Positions 39,465 to 41,283 of a stretch of DNA of 41,283 nucleotides are shown piece by piece. The notes beneath the pieces were generated by a model. It saw only the letters and a list, made by a program, of their open reading frames with translations, made no database searches and was not told the DNA's origin. Where the stretch lies: assembly GCF_000312125.1 (NCBI RefSeq), contig NZ_HE978642.1, forward strand, positions 36,650-77,932. The letters run 5' to 3'. The position numbers were made by a program, and so were the translations under genes. Every line of letters begins with the position of its first letter. Position 1 is the stretch's first letter. Source of the DNA: Timonella senegalensis JC301 (GTDB lineage: Bacteria > Actinomycetota > Actinomycetes > Actinomycetales > Cellulomonadaceae).

Positions 39465-41283
39465 TTAGGCTTCGTATGATTCGGCGGCGAGCGCCTCACG
39501 GTAGTCGGCGTTGCGTTCCAGCAGGTCGCTGTGGTGACCGCGATCCGCCACCGTGCCTTCTTGCAGGATAAGTACCTCATCGGCATTGTGCATAGGTGTC
39601 AGGCGGTGTGTCGCGATCACGAGAGTGCGCTCGCGTGTTCCGCTGTCACTTCCTTGGATGATGAGGTCCTCGATGAGGCGGTCCGCGGTGGCGGGGTCGA
39701 GGTGCTCCGCCGGCTCATCGATCAGGATGACCTGGGCCGATGAGGACAGCGCGCGGGCAAGCAGCAGCCTGCGCCGCTCGCCGCCGGACACCGTGCCGGC
39801 GTCCCCGCCCAGGATCGTGTCCATCCCGTTGGGCAGCTGGGTGAGCCACTGGTCGAGGCCCGCGCCTACGAGTGCCTCGTGGGCTTCGTCCCTAGTCAGG
39901 TCGCCGCGGGCCACGCGCAAGTTCTCGTACACGGTGGTCTCAAAGATGTGCGCGTCCTCGGACAGGAACACCACGTCCTTGGCTAGCTCGTGGTGGTCGA
40001 TCTGGGACATGTCCCGGCCGTTCACCTCGAGGTGCCCCGCGTGCGGGGCCAGCAGCCCTGCGAGTGTCATGAGCGTGGTGGTCTTGCCGCTTCCGCTCGC
40101 ACCCACCAGCCCGATTGTGGTGCCGGGTTCCAGCGTGAGGTCCAGCCCTCTGATCACCGTGTGGCCGGGCCACCCGGTGGCGAGTCCCTGTGCGCTGATG
40201 CGCACAGGTCCTTCGGACCTGATTATCGACGATCCACTCACGCCCTCCTCCACGTCACCATCCGCTGGGGCGGGGCGGGAAGAAGCTGCCTCAGTGGAAG
40301 TTGTGGGCTTCTCGAGGGCGAGGGAATCGTCGAGAAGCGACATGATGCGGGTGGCAGCCTGGCGCGAGGTGTGGACCTGGATTGCGGCAGTGGGCAAGCC
40401 CTGGAGGACCTCGAACACCGCGAGAGGCGTGAGCACGATGACTGCGAGCTCCACAGGAGCGAGCGAGCCGTCGCGCACGGCAGGAATCGCGAGCACGGCA
40501 ATCAGGAAGGCGGAGGCCACGAGCGCAAAGGTGAAGACTCCCTGGGCGAGGCCCTCCATCTTGGCGCTGCGGTCGGTGGCCTTGAAGATCTTGGTCTCGA
40601 TGCCGGCGAGCTCGTCCAGTTTGGAGTCGAGTGTGCCCGCAACGATGATCTCTGCGGACTGGGTGACGATCTCGTGGCTGAGGGCCGACATGTCGGCGCG
40701 AGCCTGCGAGGTCTCACGTTCGGTGTTCTTGGCAGCGCGTTGTGCGAGCCATGGCGCGAGACCGCCTGCCAGCAAAATGCAGGCGGCGAGTGCGACGGCA
40801 GCGCCGGTATGGAAGATGCCCACAAACACGACCGAGCCGGTGGCTAGGATTGCGGCCACGACACCGGGAAGGATGCCGCGGACCACAAGGTCACCCACGT
40901 CGTCGACGTCCTTGGACACGCGGGCCAGAAGATCGCCGCGCTTGAGTGAGGAGATCTTGTCCAGGCGGCCCACAGCAAGGCGCGCGTAGATCTCGGTGCG
41001 CAGGTTGGCCATTCCCTTGAGTGCAACGGAGTGCGACGCGAGGCGCTCAAGATAGCGGAACAGCCCGCGCGCAATACCGAATGTCCGCACGCCTACGGTG
41101 GCCACACTGAGCTGGAGCACGGGAGGCATTTCTGACGCGCGGGCGATGAGCCATGCGGACGCGGCTGCGAGTGCGATCGACGAGCCGAGCGCGATGACGC
41201 CCATCAGGACCGCGCGAAGAGCCTCAAGCTTGTTGATGTGCAGGAGGCCTACGGCGCGGCGCAAAGGGGCCGCGAATGAAGGG
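39465..41283 (-). CDS. cydC: Thiol reductant ABC exporter, CydC-type subunit (N-terminus beyond window)
   Basis: CydC with CydD exports cysteine/glutathione-type thiols needed for cytochrome bd assembly. About 606 codons are visible; the start lies past base 41283. The N-terminal membrane domain holds several helices (AVLMGVIALGSSIALAAASAWLIA; VVAAILATGSVVFVGIFH; FALVASAFLIAVLAIPA). The nucleotide-binding domain has Walker A GLVGASGSGKTT, the Q-loop region KDVVFLSEDAHIFETTVYENL, signature VSGGERRRLLLARAL and Walker B VILIDEPAEHLD. The CydC call rather than CydD rests on gene order before a GAF kinase and on the N-terminal sequence. A Ser/Pro-rich linker (residues 330-355) joins the halves. 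Confidence 0.88.
   Translation of the reverse strand, partial: PSFAAPLRRAVGLLHINKLEALRAVLMGVIALGSSIALAAASAWLIARASEMPPVLQLSVATVGVRTFGIARGLFRYLERLASHSVALKGMANLRTEIYARLAVGRLDKISSLKRGDLLARVSKDVDDVGDLVVRGILPGVVAAILATGSVVFVGIFHTGAAVALAACILLAGGLAPWLAQRAAKNTERETSQARADMSALSHEIVTQSAEIIVAGTLDSKLDELAGIETKIFKATDRSAKMEGLAQGVFTFALVASAFLIAVLAIPAVRDGSLAPVELAVIVLTPLAVFEVLQGLPTAAIQVHTSRQAATRIMSLLDDSLALEKPTTSTEAASSRPAPADGDVEEGVSGSSIIRSEGPVRISAQGLATGWPGHTVIRGLDLTLEPGTTIGLVGASGSGKTTTLMTLAGLLAPHAGHLEVNGRDMSQIDHHELAKDVVFLSEDAHIFETTVYENLRVARGDLTRDEAHEALVGAGLDQWLTQLPNGMDTILGGDAGTVSGGERRRLLLARALSSSAQVILIDEPAEHLDPATADRLIEDLIIQGSDSGTRERTLVIATHRLTPMHNADEVLILQEGTVADRGHHSDLLERNADYREALAAESYEA

Overview
The window is a high-GC Gram-positive (Actinomycetota) chromosome segment. 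The gene orders leuCD beside an IclR-type regulator, gpsA–ddl–DUF3515–thiL–rpmB–DAK–recG–rsmD–coaD and coaD–sepIVA-like–yceD–rpmF–rnc–mutM are typical of actinobacteria. So are the frequent GTG starts, the zinc-type L28 and L32 proteins, and an XRE/DUF2083 regulator next to glyoxylate-shunt genes. A Micrococcales/Actinomycetales-type organism is the best guess; I do not name a genus.

Layout. 1-7533: housekeeping genes: an NdgR/LtbR-like regulator (partial), leuC, leuD, a TrmH/SpoU RNA methyltransferase, murA, an acyltransferase and gpsA. 7534-13228: an accessory island separating gpsA from ddl. It holds an ISL3-family remnant, a complete ISL3-family element with 19-bp ends and a perfect 8-bp target duplication but a broken transposase, two orphan genes (one secreted), a patchwork of ISL3 and tyrosine-recombinase fragments, and a membrane-anchored hypothetical protein. 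13229-20466: a cystathionine gamma-synthase-type enzyme, ddl, the aceA-aceB operon and, divergent from it, a RamB-like regulator that carries a frameshift. 20582-28399: the conserved block resumes with a DUF3515 lipoprotein, thiL, a GNAT protein, rpmB, a DAK/FakA-like protein, recG and rsmD. 28498-32999: a GNAT protein, coaD, a SepIVA-like coiled-coil protein, yceD, rpmF, rnc and mutM. 33050-37134: DUF6226 and DUF2283 proteins, a HAAS-type membrane protein with its PadR regulator, and a 2-hydroxyacid dehydrogenase. 37269-41283: a NarL/LuxR response regulator facing a GAF sensor kinase (frameshifted at its H-box), which lies downstream of a cydC-type ABC exporter gene cut by the window end.

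How the parts fit together. The left part serves leucine synthesis and envelope precursors (UDP-GlcNAc enolpyruvyl transfer, glycerol-3-phosphate, phosphatidic acid, D-Ala-D-Ala). The middle serves acetate/fatty-acid carbon use through the glyoxylate shunt under a RamB-type regulator. The right part serves CoA synthesis, ribosome and RNA maturation, DNA repair, and export for cytochrome bd assembly with a likely redox two-component system.

The most interesting signals are a 15-bp perfect hairpin inside the start of rnc, a yceD Shine-Dalgarno placed before an ATC codon, a 27-bp operator-like palindrome at leuC, a family of intergenic palindromes sharing a CGACGAT/ATCGTCG core, two one-base frameshifts in regulatory genes, and the mobile-element island with its two orphan genes. 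No CRISPR array, rRNA or tRNA gene was recognised.
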